This document shows, piece after piece, positions 43,969 through 57,500 of a stretch of 64,000 nucleotides of DNA; position 1 is the stretch's first letter; each line of letters begins with the position of its first letter. A model generated the notes under the pieces. It ran no database searches. It was not told the origin of the DNA and worked only from the letters and a program-made list of their open reading frames with translations. The stretch covers positions 13,273,501 through 13,337,500 of the forward strand of contig NC_089727.1 in the NCBI RefSeq assembly GCF_035083965.1, in the 5' to 3' direction. A program made the translations under genes and the position numbers. The stretch is from Branchiostoma lanceolatum (Eukaryota; Chordata; Leptocardii; Amphioxiformes; Branchiostomatidae).

Positions 43969-45599
43969 TTGACAGCTGATTCATTAGCAGGAGTGGTAAT
44001 GATTGGCTAGTGGATTCTGATTGACAGAAGGGCTTTACAATAGGCATGTGCTTTATAATGTTGCAAATTCTTACTCAGACGAAACAGCAAGGATTGGAAT
44101 TTTTTCTGTACAGTTGGCAATAGTTTTAGTTGACATGCTTTAAGGGAAGTTTAAAGGAAACTACGAAATGTTTGTTTTCAGAGGGATAGTGTGTCTGACA
44201 TAATGTGACATTTGCAATGAACAAGCTTTATGAATATTACGATTATTGAAGAATATAGTAGCTTTCCTGTTGTGTTACATGTTAGCCTGGTATCTGAACC
44301 TATCATAGCTTCCCAGTCTCAGGATGAAAGAGACTCAGCAGCTGTATTAAGTTTGGATACCAAGCTAGTTACGTTTGATATCTATTCAAAGTCTAGTATG
44401 AATATCAAATTTTATTCATTTTCTTTGTCGACCTTTTGGAAGAGTCTATTACAGACATGATGATGTCAACATTGATTCTTAATGTGTATATTTTAAACAG
44501 AATCCAAAGAAAATAGCATTTAGGCACCATAGTTTCAAGGAGTTTCATAATAATATAATATGAAATTTGCCAGACAAATGCAAGGAGTGAAATAATTCTT
44601 CAGGAGTAAACAATTTGATTTTAACAGCTGAAATGTTAAGTCATGTACCTTCTCCCTGAACTTGTAACCCAGAAACATTTGGTGCCAAAGGCCTACCAGA
44701 AATGGGAGATTAGCTTCATTGAAAGGATAGCTGCAAATATGTTTTCTGTACTTTACACTGAACAATGGATAATTAGAACTTATGTAATTTTCAATGGCTA
44801 AATGGCAATATTTCTGATCTTGAAACTTTCACTATATTGCAAATCAAGGCATTAACAAAGACTGAATAAACAAAAATTACAATGAAGGGAAAGTCTTGCA
44901 TTTGTTTGTTTTATATAGATGGAAACAAAACAATACAGTTGAGCTTTAAGAAAGTAGAACTTTTCAATCTTTCTGATGACCTAATAAACATTGAAAACAT
45001 ATTACATGTATACGACAATGCTGAAGGAGGAATGCACAGAAACTCATCTTACTTGTAGGATTCACAGAACTATGTACTCTTATGCAATACAAAACACATT
45101 CTGTAACTGAAATACTGACTCATTCTTGTCCTTAAAACACAAAAATACATTTTTACTGCAAACTTTTTTAAATTTTGATCACTTTGCCCACTTAGTATAT
45201 CATATGCTCAACCATGTTCACAGTTAGAAAAACTAGAATTTACTTATACATGCAGATATGAGCAAAAAATATATTTTCAGTAATGAGCCAAGAAATTGCA
45301 CAGTAAAAAATGAAACAAGTATGAAAACAACTGGTATCTACAAATCTTGTCCAGTTCATTGATGTGTCAGCTAGATACTACAGATATCAGTATCATATAC
45401 CAGATATCAAACCAAAATCATCCCATCTCCAGACTGCAGTCTTAATTTACAGTAATGTTTCATGTTTTCATGGGGACTTAAATAACCAAAGAAACTGTAT
45501 TACTCAATACAGTTTTAGTCAATGTAAAACAATGATACATTAATTGTATAGTACTCTGCATGCATATGCATGTGTGTAATATGTAAAAGTTTCTAGTAT
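43969..45599. other. Convergent spacer, RNF14 and synaptotagmin-like gene
   Basis: No gene seen. AATAAA at 44865-44870 and 44983-44988 (+) could end RNF14. On the minus strand an AATAAA (complement of TTTATT at 44411-44416) could end the synaptotagmin-like transcript; if both are used the 3' UTRs overlap. Confidence 0.5.
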
Positions 45600-48500
45600 T
45601 TAAGTCAAAGGATGCCACTGCTCCACGTACGTCCCTGCGTTGCAGAAGACCTCCGACCAATGTTGCAGCTCTGTTGTACCAAACTCCCATCCAAGGCTTA
45701 CCTGGGAAAAAGGTAAAAACAATTGAGATCCTCAGTCTATAAATCATCCATCTGGCATATACATTGAGTTTTGCAATCATCAGTTAGAATCTAAAATGTT
45801 GTACAGATCAACTGAAAGATCAGCTTGAAAACAAGGCCTAACCTTTAAGTTAACACACTGTATGATTAGTAGTATCATGACTTGTTTTTACCCACCTTTC
45901 CTACAGTGATGTTTCTCTGCATTGTCTGTTTCTCCATGAGTTTGACTGTACAAGAGATGTTGGGGAGTTTGGGCAGCATTCTGGACAGGTCAAAGTAGAG
46001 ATGCTCCTCCCAGTGGGGGTCATCAGTGGTGGTGACACAGAGCTGGGTCTTCCTCTTGGCCTTCCTCATGTCATCACAGTACAGCTCCACTTTAACGTAA
46101 GTACCTTAAACATTGAAAATTTTGTAAGAATATTGTTTACTATATGAAATAACATGTTCTCTCATGATTCACATCAATAGAGCTGGTTTAATCCAAACTG
46201 TGTTAAGTCCCATTCAATTAAGTCTTTCTCCATTTCTGAGGTTATTCAGCAGACAAGTCATCTCTATTTCAAATAACACATCTGGTACGAGATTTAAGAA
46301 GTCTTACTTCTTGGACCCTTGAGATGTGCTGGCCTGGTCAGCTCCTGAGCCCTGAGAATCTGGAACACCAGCCGCTTTGCTGTCTTCATGTAACACACCG
46401 AGAACAGTAGTTCTCCTACCTCACTCTATTAGGGGAAAACAACAACTCGAGATCAAGACATCCGCTGGCAAATGCAGAATGAGACTAGCAATCTTGGTTT
46501 CACCCCTATGTTCCAACACCCCTATGTACTGATACCCTCTGTTGTGTTTACATTTTACACTGACTTTACAGCCTACTTCAATGGACAAGATCTTAGTTCT
46601 TCTGCAGTTCTATAGTTGCTTGTCAAGTTGTCACAAGTCAGTAGTCCAACGATATTAGCTGTTGCCCAGCCTTGTGATTTTTTTATTACTAGTTGTTTAA
46701 CTTGTTCACGTAAGTCACTAGCAGAGAACTACAGTTCTACCATCACATAGAAATGCCCCCCTCCCCCTTATAGAGCATATATAGCCCTACCTTTTCTTTC
46801 TTTGGAGGCCTGAGTTGAAGCCAGATGTTTTGTTCTTTACTGAGGTCCAATTTGCTGATGACTATGTTGGCCTGCCCCAGGAACTTTCTCCTCAGTTCTC
46901 CCTCGTAGGACAGAATCACCAGTTCCACCACCCGGTTGCACATGCCCTCAAACGACATGTCAATCACAAATGTCTGGTTGAAGAGAGGACTCTGGAAACA
47001 TGCCATTGATGAAAAGTAGGTTAGAAAGAAAACTGACAGTAAACTATATATCAAATTCTCCACAATGGAAGACAAGTACTAATAGCCCTGAATTCAGCAC
47101 CAAGGAGAGATATTGCTTGGAGAATTTGTCAGTCCTCACTTTTTTGTTCTACCTGATAAAAAATTGCAAAGGAAATCATTTTACGTCTTACTCCATAGCA
47201 AATTGGTGTTTTATATTTGAAAACATCAAAGAGGATTGATTCACAAGTGTGTATAAGCATTGATAGTTTGGGTATGAGGTTACAAGCCCATGTTTTTTCA
47301 ATGTCACATCATACAAAGCGAGTCTTCCTACCTGTGTTCCCATGACATGGCGTGTTTTGAAGCCGTCCCTATGTCCTGGCATGATCCAGCCTCGGACATA
47401 CGGGTTAACTGTACAGGTACTGGTGTCGTCTTGGTTACTGCTGGGCAAGGCCAGATCTACTGCCTTTAGAAAGATACAAAATCTTTAGCCTGGGTAACAT
47501 CCTTATTAGTTTTACTCACTCACACCAGAGTCTGGGACTTGTAGAATTTAAACTATGGGTTGAATGAGTAAGGGAGCAAACTCTTATTTAGAATGGTACC
47601 CATGCTGGAAAATCCTAGAGCCGAAATCGAAATTCAGAGGACTTTGTACATCAAAAAGTTACATTACAAATGGCAAGTACATGTTTGATTACTGTCTTCA
47701 TTTTAAGATGCTATAGTTTATTAAAACAGCAAGTCCTAACCAGTAATGAAATGTAACGAATGTTGATTGTGTCCTGTACCTGAGCCACAGTGATTGACAG
47801 CTGCCCCCTGCGACACTGCAGTATGACGTTGAGCTGTCCCAGGTAGGGTGTTGACGTGCCGCCTGGCGAGGTCACCTGCAGGGTGGGCTGGCTCAACCTG
47901 GGTGATGCTGGACTCGACTGTTGAGGTAAGACATACAATGTGATTTGGTGGTTCTTGGACATGTGCTTGGGTGTGTGTTACCGGTAGTCCTAAAAGCCAT
48001 TTATGGTTAAGGTAAAAGTAACCAAAATCTTATGCCTTCTAGCATCTCCCTTTGATACTGCAGACTTTCCCTTACAATCCATTCCCCAACTTTTGTATGT
48101 GTTCCTGTAAATCAAAATGTTCGCAGTGGTATTATTACCGCAGTTTTTGCAGTGACGTCTCCACCGCCAATTCATGATGCCACAACTATGCATTTCCATT
48201 AGACTACAGAATTGTTTCAATCATGAATACAAAACGCCAAAAAACCTTCTTGTCCCTCCAATCATGAAATGAAACCACCTCAAAAGTAACTGAATTTACA
48301 GTAATCGTTGCTTTTACCTGAGGACTGCTTTTCTCGACAGACTCCCTCCTGCTGACTGTAGGTGAGGCAGGGTTGGTGATGATGTGGCCGTCCTCCCCCA
48401 CCAGGAAGACTTTCTTGTGCGGCGCCGGTGAAGCGCTGGGCGGTGCTGACGTGTCATCGTTGTCTGACAAGTTGTAGCTGATCCTGGTCTCTGAAAAGGA

Positions 48501-51500
48501 GCCACTCCGAGATCGCGACACATCTAACAAAGAACACAACCCCAGACTGTAGTACAAAGTGGACTAAAGAACTAAAGCTACAGCTGCTATAGCTGTGACC
48601 TTCAGTGATGTCCATTAGTAAGTAAACATTTTGTTTACCGCTATATATATAAAAAATCATTCTGTATGTAGCAACTTAACAACATCAAAAATCATGTAAT
48701 CTTTCAAAGTAGACTAGAACAGTTCACTTCATATTACATGCAAAAGGAAGAAAAAGTGGAAAATTCCAGAAAGAAGGCACATGGTAATATAATGTTGCAT
48801 TCATAATGACATTTTTAACTGTAAAACTATCATGCACACATGACAACTGTACATTATCTCATCAGACGGCTGTTGCTGCAGTTATGACTTGTGTCACTAG
48901 GTGGCGTACATCTCCTGTAGTTACCTTCTTGTTCTTCTCCCAGGATATCCAGGTTGGTCATAGATAAGGATCTGGGTTTAAGTTGTGGGCTGGGTGGGAT
49001 GACAGGCATCATAGCCAGAGCCATGGGGGAGGCCAGCAGCTGATGTATGCCAACATGCTGCTGGGTAACTGTAGTTGCAAAGATGTGATAGTTACAGATA
49101 GTTAACATTTGATGTACATTGTAATTATTGTTGAACCACACTGTTACATTATAGCTGTTGTAAGAGAACAAAGACAAGATTTTTTTATACCTACTACCAA
49201 ACAGCAAAGTCAACAAATGAACTAAAATCACATCATAGAAAAGTACAAAAACTGCAAATCTTGATGGAAAGTGGAATGAGTAGCCTCTTCCTTTGACCCC
49301 TTGACCTGGAATGTCTCATGCCTGATAAACGACTATCTACCATCTCTGAACTGAACTTTCTGTCAAGTCTGACCTGCAGTGACACCATCTTCCCACTGTC
49401 TTCCTGCCACTCTACTGACAGCTGTGTTATAATTCAGATAACTACAAACACACAAGAATGCAAACAACCAGACACACTGAAAACAGAACTTGAACCATAT
49501 AAGAATAAAATAAAATAAAATTAACAAGAGTGGTGTTAAAAAAAACACCCGCGACGTGAGAATTGTGCAAAGTAGGTCCTCATTTGCATGATTTATATCT
49601 TACTATGTTAACCTTGACGAAACCTTCAAGTGCCACAAATATAAAGTTTTCAAGTTAAGTCTAAATTAGCATAATTTGCACTTCATTATGTACATCTCCG
49701 TCTAAGCTACCTGCATACTAAATATCATGGAAATCCGTCGTTCCTTTGTTCAGTTATTCTCCTTTGAAGATTTTCAAAATAACGCCCCTGCAGTTCCAGA
49801 GCAAGCTGCTAGGGGGCCAACACCTACACCAATTCTTCATTACATCACAAGCTATCTGCCACCAAAAAATCAGGACCATGGCATGTCCAGGTCAAAAGAT
49901 AGAAAAACGGAAGTTCTGCTGCAGTACCAAGGTCACATAGATCCAATACATCGATAGATCAGATAGATCGATAGATCGATAGATCAGATAGATCCGATAC
50001 ATCGATAGATCAGATAGATCGGTAGATCAATAGATCCAATACAACGATAGATCGATAGATCAGATAGAGATAGATCCGATACATCGATAGATCAGATAGA
50101 TCGATAGATCAGATAGATTGATAGATCGATAGATCAGATAGATCGATAGATCAGATAGATTGATAGATCGATAGATCAGATAGATCGATAAATCGATAGA
50201 TCAGATAGATCGATAGATCAAAAGAACGATAGGTCAGATAGATCCATAGATCGGATAGATCCGATTGATCGATAGATCTGATAGATCAGATAGATCAGAT
50301 AGATCGCTAAACCGATATATAGATAGATCGATAGATCAGATAGATCGATAAACCGATATATAGATAGATCGATAGACCAATAGATCAGATAGATTGATTG
50401 ATCGATAGATCTGATAGATCGATATATCAGATAAATCGATAGATCGATAGATCAGATAAATCGATAGATCAGATAAATCGATAGATCAGATAAATCGATA
50501 GATCAGATAGATCAGATAGATCAGATAGATCAGATAGATCAGATAGATCAGATAGATCAGATAGATCAATGTCTCTGTGTCCTTTCTTTATCCCTACTTT
50601 GTTAGTCTTTCAAAGCTCCAAAAATGCAGCTAAAATAACTCGAATTATACGTATGTCAAGCATATCATTTTCTTATTGAATGAAGCAAAGCTTCTAAGAA
50701 AAATCAATCAAATGCAGTGACATATTGTTGTTGCTGCCTTTTGCAAAAATCCGGACAGCTTCTTTGAAAGCTGACCTTTCAAAATCAAACTTTACTCATG
50801 ACAATAAAAGAAGAGCCAGTCCAAGCATGTCATTCATGGTAACAAAAACCAAACACTTTTAAGACATTGAGAAACAGCGCTAGCTCTGATGTATGGGTAT
50901 ATATTGCAACATTCAGAAAGTTTATTTCAAACATCGATAAACAGCTGTAAAAGTGTATACAAACTAGGGCATTTTCTATGCCGTATGCAATGGAATTTCG
51001 TCCTTGCTATAGAAAAGGCCATACCTGCAAGGCGTTGCCAAAAAGTAGTTCCCTAGGGAGTCCGTTCGCGGAAATCCTAGAATATTTGGCAAACCGAAAG
51101 CAGTACTATACAATAGGCTCTGCCCCTGAGGCGTCGCCAAAAATGAAAATGAATCAATCAATCTACCTGCAGGTGGTTGTAGGTACCCTCCTCTCAGTAC
51201 ATCAGGCATGATGGGGGGGTGGGGAGGGCTCCTGTCAGCCTGCTGTGGGATGGTGAATAATGGTACCTTCTCCGCCATGGCCATTGGAATGGCACTTTGT
51301 CTCCGTGTAATGGCTGGGTCCACGTACGAAGGAGAACGGACATGACCGTTCCCTGGTGAACCCGCTTTATCTTCAATAGGACTGTAGGAAGGGTGCTTGG
51401 CTTTCCCTAGAGGGATTTTGAAATTTGAGACATTGTATAGTTGTAATGTCTGACTCAGTTACATTAATACCCGTGTGCTGAGATGACATTGTCCATCATT

Positions 51501-54500
51501 ATTTTGACTAATAAATTTAAGAATCAATGAGGTCTGTAACACAAACTCTCACTGTCTTGTGCATTTTTAAAGAACCTACATTGTATGACTATGACTTGGA
51601 GTCCAATCTAGTTATGCAAGTTCACAGTATATCTCTGACTTATTTGCAAGAAGAATGCACAGACCTACAACAAATTGCAGGACTTTGTATCAGAAATTAT
51701 TTTAAAAACCTCTCCGTCAATTTGGACCGCTAAGGACAACTCTGGGAGCCAGCATTCGGAGTGCGAACCGAGCACACTTTAATGGTGACCGAAATCAAGG
51801 AATACAATATGGCCGACAAGATGGCCGCCACGCAACACGAGGTGACCTATAGCGTCAGGGGTCATGACCTAGGTCAACCTATAATAACAATATCTATATA
51901 TTGGCGTGATCTACTTTCTTCTTCAACTGTAAAGAGAAAGCTTACTTCTTTTGTAACGAGAACGTTTCTGTGACTGCGAGAAAGTAACTAGTGTTATAGT
52001 TATACAGAGAAATGTTTTTCTGCCGTCTACTTTTTCTATGTTTCTCTTTGAACGAATAACTGTCAACTGGAAACGTTCTAAATCTAACACATGTGTGACC
52101 TTATAGAAGAATGGAAATAATGTTTCTAACCACAAATGTAACTTGTCCTGCCTTCTAATTTAACAAAATGACTAAGTCTACTACTTGGAGTTACTTGTCC
52201 TGTCTTCCATTTTAACAGAGTGACTTAGGTTTACTACTTAGTACTTGGAATTACTTGTCATGCCTTGTAATTTAACGGAGTGATCTACTACCTGGAGTTG
52301 TCATGTCTTCTAATTTAACAGAGTAATTTAAATCTACTACTTGACAGAATACTTACTGCATATTAAATCAACATCATATGATCATGTAAAATAAATATCA
52401 GAGTTCTGTAAGTGTTTTCATATTGGGTCATAAAGGCACAGAATAAATTGCAGAAAATCTCCCTGTATTCGAATACAATGTTATATGGCTATGTGAAATA
52501 ACTATCAGAGTTCTGTAAATGTTCGATGTTGGGGTTATGAAAGTTCAAAGTCTTTGAGGTAAGATGGTTGTTGAGTAAGCCGGCCTGACCGCCGCGGTGA
52601 TGAGGGGGGGTCTGACAGAGTTCGTTCTGGTACGGCAGGAGGGGTGGCTGGAAACTCTGATGGTGCCGGGAAGTTCTGCTGCAGGTTCTGCTCTGGTACT
52701 GCGGGTGGAGTGACAGGAATGTCTGTTGGTGCCGGGATGTTCTGGTGATGGTTTTGTTCTGGTACTGCAGGTGGAGTGGCTGGAATGTCTGGAGGTACCA
52801 CAAAGTTCTCATGTTCATCGCTGACTGCGTCATCTTCATCGGAATCAGTCTCACTGTATGTTGGATGGCGGTGTTGGGGTGAGACCTGGCTGGGGACTAA
52901 GTAACATTCTGCAGGGCGGACTTTGTAGGTCCGAGATCTCAGTTGGCGGCCGATGAATTTGGAAATGTGCACAAAGTCTCTATTCACAGCGGTAACTATG
53001 TATCTGTTGCGGGCCTGGGACTTATCTCTGTCGGCATGGAGGTAGACCAAGTCACCAACAGTGATAAGGGGGGCGGGCCTGACCTGTCTACTGGATGCTT
53101 TCGATTTGGAACTAGGCGTGTGATTGTCCAATCGACGTTGGTTCTGTTTGGCTAGGAGAGATTTGTCAGATAATGGGATTTGTTCTCCATTGAACTGATC
53201 TCTTTGGAAAAGGTATTCACGAGACGATAGGCCATTTGAACGAACTTTAGCATTAACACGTGCTGTTATTACAGCAAGTTGAGCAGGAGATACTGGTTGG
53301 CCAAGGGGGTCTACTTTGCAGAGTTCTTCTCTCATCTCCTCGATCGCCCGTTCTGCAACTGGGTTTTTGTTGATGTTTTTGAACTCCCCTATTTCGATTT
53401 GAAGGTGGTTTTCGGCTAGCCAGGTATCCTGGGTCAGGGCCTGGAATCCAGGTGCTGGATCGCAGCGGATGACTGCAGGAGGACCGTCCAGAGGGCAGAG
53501 GGGTACACATAAGGTAATGAGTCCATCACGGAGAGCGGTTGAAGTTTCGTCAGGGACGATCTGGGTGGACGTATAAGAGGTACTGCACTCTCTGACGACA
53601 AGGATATTCTGCCGCGCTCGTTTCATGACATCTGCTGCGAAGGTAGCTAGGATGGTCTGGGGAGGGGGCTGAGTCGTGAAGGTAGGAGGAACAGGGATGT
53701 GGCATTTGAGAGCAGCACATTGATCGCAAGCTGCTGTGACCTTCTGGATAACAGTATCCATGCCCAGGGCATAGAAGTATCGAGACATAACCGCCTTGAG
53801 CTGGTGTTGAGAAGGATGTCCTAGCTTGAGATGTATAGCTGTGGTAAGGCCGTGCACTACGTTACGGGGGACTATAATCCTGTCTCTTGTCATACCAAAC
53901 ATGTCTCTATTGGGAACAACCAAGAGGCCGTCAGTGGTAATGGTGGCCTTTGCCAGGTACGATTTGATGTCCCGGATGTGCGTTTCTTTTTTAGATGGAC
54001 GTGTGCCTTGCTTAAGGTGGGCGAAGACACGACGTAGGGAGGGACAAGAGCTCTGGATAGTACTCCAGGCACTGCGGCTGGTGTAGATTGGGTTATTGAG
54101 GTCTGTGTCAGGGCTGACAGTAGCTGTGTTAACTACCGGTTCTTCGCTCAGAGCATGTACAAAGGAACATATTTGGCAATGGCTGTCAGCACAATCCAAG
54201 GGATGTCTGCTTGCAAAATCAGTGGAAAGGTTGTATTTACCACTGATGTGTTTGACGGTGATGGGAAACTGGCTGACTGCTGCCAAGAAGGTAGATACTC
54301 TTGGGCTGTACGAGAATTCACCACGTCGTAGCTTCTCAACTGCCTCGACGCATGGTTTGGAATCAGTAAGGATGAATGCAGGCATAGTGGTTTGAATGAG
54401 GTAAGGCTTGAAATGTTTCAGGGCGGAGGTTATTGCAAGGGCTTCCAGTTCACAGGGTAACCACTGACGTTGGTACTTTTTGAGTTTGCAACTGAAGAAT

Positions 54501-57500
54501 CCAGCTACCCTAGTGTTGTTGTCTCTGCGAATAAACAGCGTAGCCCCTATCCCTGTGGGTCTCACTGCTGCGTCAGTGACAAGCCAAAGTTCATCATCTG
54601 GTCTGGGAAGGACAACAGCTTGATGTAACTTAAGGCCCTGCTGAGCCTTGCGGAACACTGACAGCTGGTCATCTGTCCACTGGATCATGTCGCTAGAGGA
54701 ACGACCTGCTACCATATCATCCAATGGACCTAGCAAGACTGACGTGCCTGGGATGACACGGGACAGGGCTTTGTAGGATCCAATGAACGATCTCAGGGCA
54801 GTCACAGATGGAGGTGGAGGGGTTGTAGACAAAGTACACAAGGTGTGGTGTGAGGCTGATATCTTGCCCTGGTCCCAGTGCCAACCAAGTATTGTTGTTT
54901 TGGCTGGGCAGATGATTGTCTTGGATGGAGACAGTCGCAGGTCACAGTTCTGTAATGCTGTCAGGACAGCACTCCAGTTGGTAAGCAGCTCTTCATAGGT
55001 GTTTCCACCGCAGTACAGGTCATCTGCTATCTTTGCAACCATTCCACGCATCAATAAATCCCCCAAAGTGCGTGACATGAGTTCCTCCAATGCTGTTTCA
55101 CTACCAGGCATGCCCATGGCACTGCGACAGTAAACTCTGATTCCTTTGAATGGAGTGACAATACCGCAATACTTGCGTGAGGATGGGTGTAAGGGAATCT
55201 GGTGATAGGCGGAGGTCAAGTCAGATACTATAAGGTACTTCCAGCATGCAATTTGGCGCATGACCTGATTGACATTTGGGAGTAACGACGGCTGGGGCTT
55301 ACAGTATTTGGCGACATCAGTGAATGCAGTGACCAATCGGTGACCACCTTTTGGTTTATTGACCAAGAATGAGGGGTTGAGGTATTCTACCACTGTGTCA
55401 GCAGACTCCGGCGTAGAAATCACCCCATGTGTCTCAAGCTCATCCAGCTTCTGCTGTAGTTCTACCAAGCGGTTTCTTCCATAGAGTGGGAGACGTCCTT
55501 TTCGCTGAGGGGGTTGTGCGGGACCCATGTTAACGACTGCATGGATGGGGCCGACTGCTCCATTGTAGCCTGGAAAGTCTGTATTGAAAACGTTGTCAAA
55601 GTCTTGAAGCATGGACGACATACGGTATCGTTGTGTGGAATTCAGGATATTGTCCGGGTCTAACTGGACTGAGTCAGAAAAGGGCTGGGGCTCTGGGATG
55701 TGAGCAGGCAGTGTGTCTTGTGTGGGTAACTCATTGTCTGGTAGAATGTCTTCAACCGGGACTACTGGGGTTGCATTAAACAGGTGCATGTTCTTGGTCA
55801 CGTTAACTGGTGCACAGGAAACGTTGGGAACTCTAATGTAGCCAGCTATGTTCCGGTAAGTTCCCTGCCGGAATGCCTTCAAGTGTTCACAAGACAGAGA
55901 GTCCTGTCGTGGTTCCAGAGCAACATCTGGGTAAGTATCTAGCCCATCTGGTAGTTGGAGCTCCAAGTAGTCATTAGGCCATAGCGTAGTCGTTTTATCT
56001 TGCATGCGGAGCAAATTGTTGGTGATGCGGTGTATACGTGGCCGGGGTGGTTTTGATGATGAAGAATAGTCGGTGGCAGAGCCGTCAGCAAGATGTATCT
56101 GGCGTGTCTTGAAGTTGATGGTGAAACCGTTAGCTTCAAGGAAGGGACTCCCTGCTATGATGGGAGATGCTAAGTCTGAGACCACAAGAGCATCAAACCG
56201 AAGTGGGACTTTTCTTCTGTAGAACGTGGTTCTGCACTCACCCAGGACACCGGCCATTCGCCCCCCATCTGCTTGACTTGGAGTTTGCGAGGTGTTGGGA
56301 TGTATGCGTAGACCCAGACGCTTTGCCTCATCTGCCCTGATCATGCTTGACTCTGCTCCAGAGTCTAGTAGAATGTTGACTGGCTGCCCATTGTGGAAGA
56401 CTTCCAAATGTGGGGAGGCACGAACAGTGACCCTTGACATGAGAGCGGGCTGGTCATCGACAAAGGTTGATGTTTCAGTACGAAGGACGCTAGCTACAGG
56501 TTCTTCATCATCAGAAGGATCAATATCACTGTAGTCTTCCACCTCAACAGCTCTTGTTCGTACCATGTATTTCTTGTCCTGCTCAGGTAAGTATGGGCAA
56601 ACACTGAGGAAATGATCATACACTGACCTGCCTGCTTGCTTGCAAAGTGGGCATGCCCTGTTGTGACTCTGTGGTTTGGGGCGTCGGCTACGTCCTTGTG
56701 GAGCTCTTGGGGATTGTTTACGGGTCTGTTCAAGACGGAGCGATCTTACATTCTCATCGTCCTGTAGCTCTGCTAACAAGGTGTCTACAGACAGGGATAT
56801 TTCTGGTTTAATCGATGATAGGGTCTTATTCCTCAGCTCAGCACCATATCGCTGTTTGACTTTGGCAGGAAGTCCTGGGTGCAACATTTGGAGCCACAGT
56901 AACACAACCATGTTCTCTAGCGAAGGACTAACCTCCTCGTCAGAGGTTACTAGCTCCCCATGGTGGGTTATGCCGCCCGCCGTTGTTAACAGGTTGTCCT
57001 CGACTGCCGCGGTGAGGCGCTGATACAAGTCCTCCGGGCGCTCATTTGGCTCTAAACAGATCTTGGCAATATCCAGAAAATACCCCCCGGTCGATTGAAA
57101 TCCGAAATGGAGCCGTATTGCTTGCCAGATATCGGTAAGGGAAGTACTTGCCTTGACTATTCGGTTTCGGCTGATAACCGGACAGAAGTTAGCGACCTGG
57201 CCTAGCATCAGCTCCAAACTTGCCGCCTTCTGCGCCGCCGTTCGCCGTTGCGCCTCTGGTACGGCTTCTCCATCGTTGGTGTATCCCCGGTGCTCGACTC
57301 CCGCTGTACGTTTCTGCCATGTGACGCCGTCAGCCAAGAATGGAGTGAAGCTTGGGTCCAGAGATAGCACGTAGATTTGGTTGGCCCGCCAATTTTCAAA
57401 CGAGTTGATTGTTTCCTTTTTCGTCAAGCACCACTGCTTTGGTGCCCGGTTCGCTGTTGCCATCCCGGCTGTTTAAGGGCGTTTTCCAACTTCTTAGGGT

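Noticed and set aside
49940-50570. CRISPR-like array
   Set aside because: Short simple-sequence satellite without unique spacers, in a eukaryotic intron.
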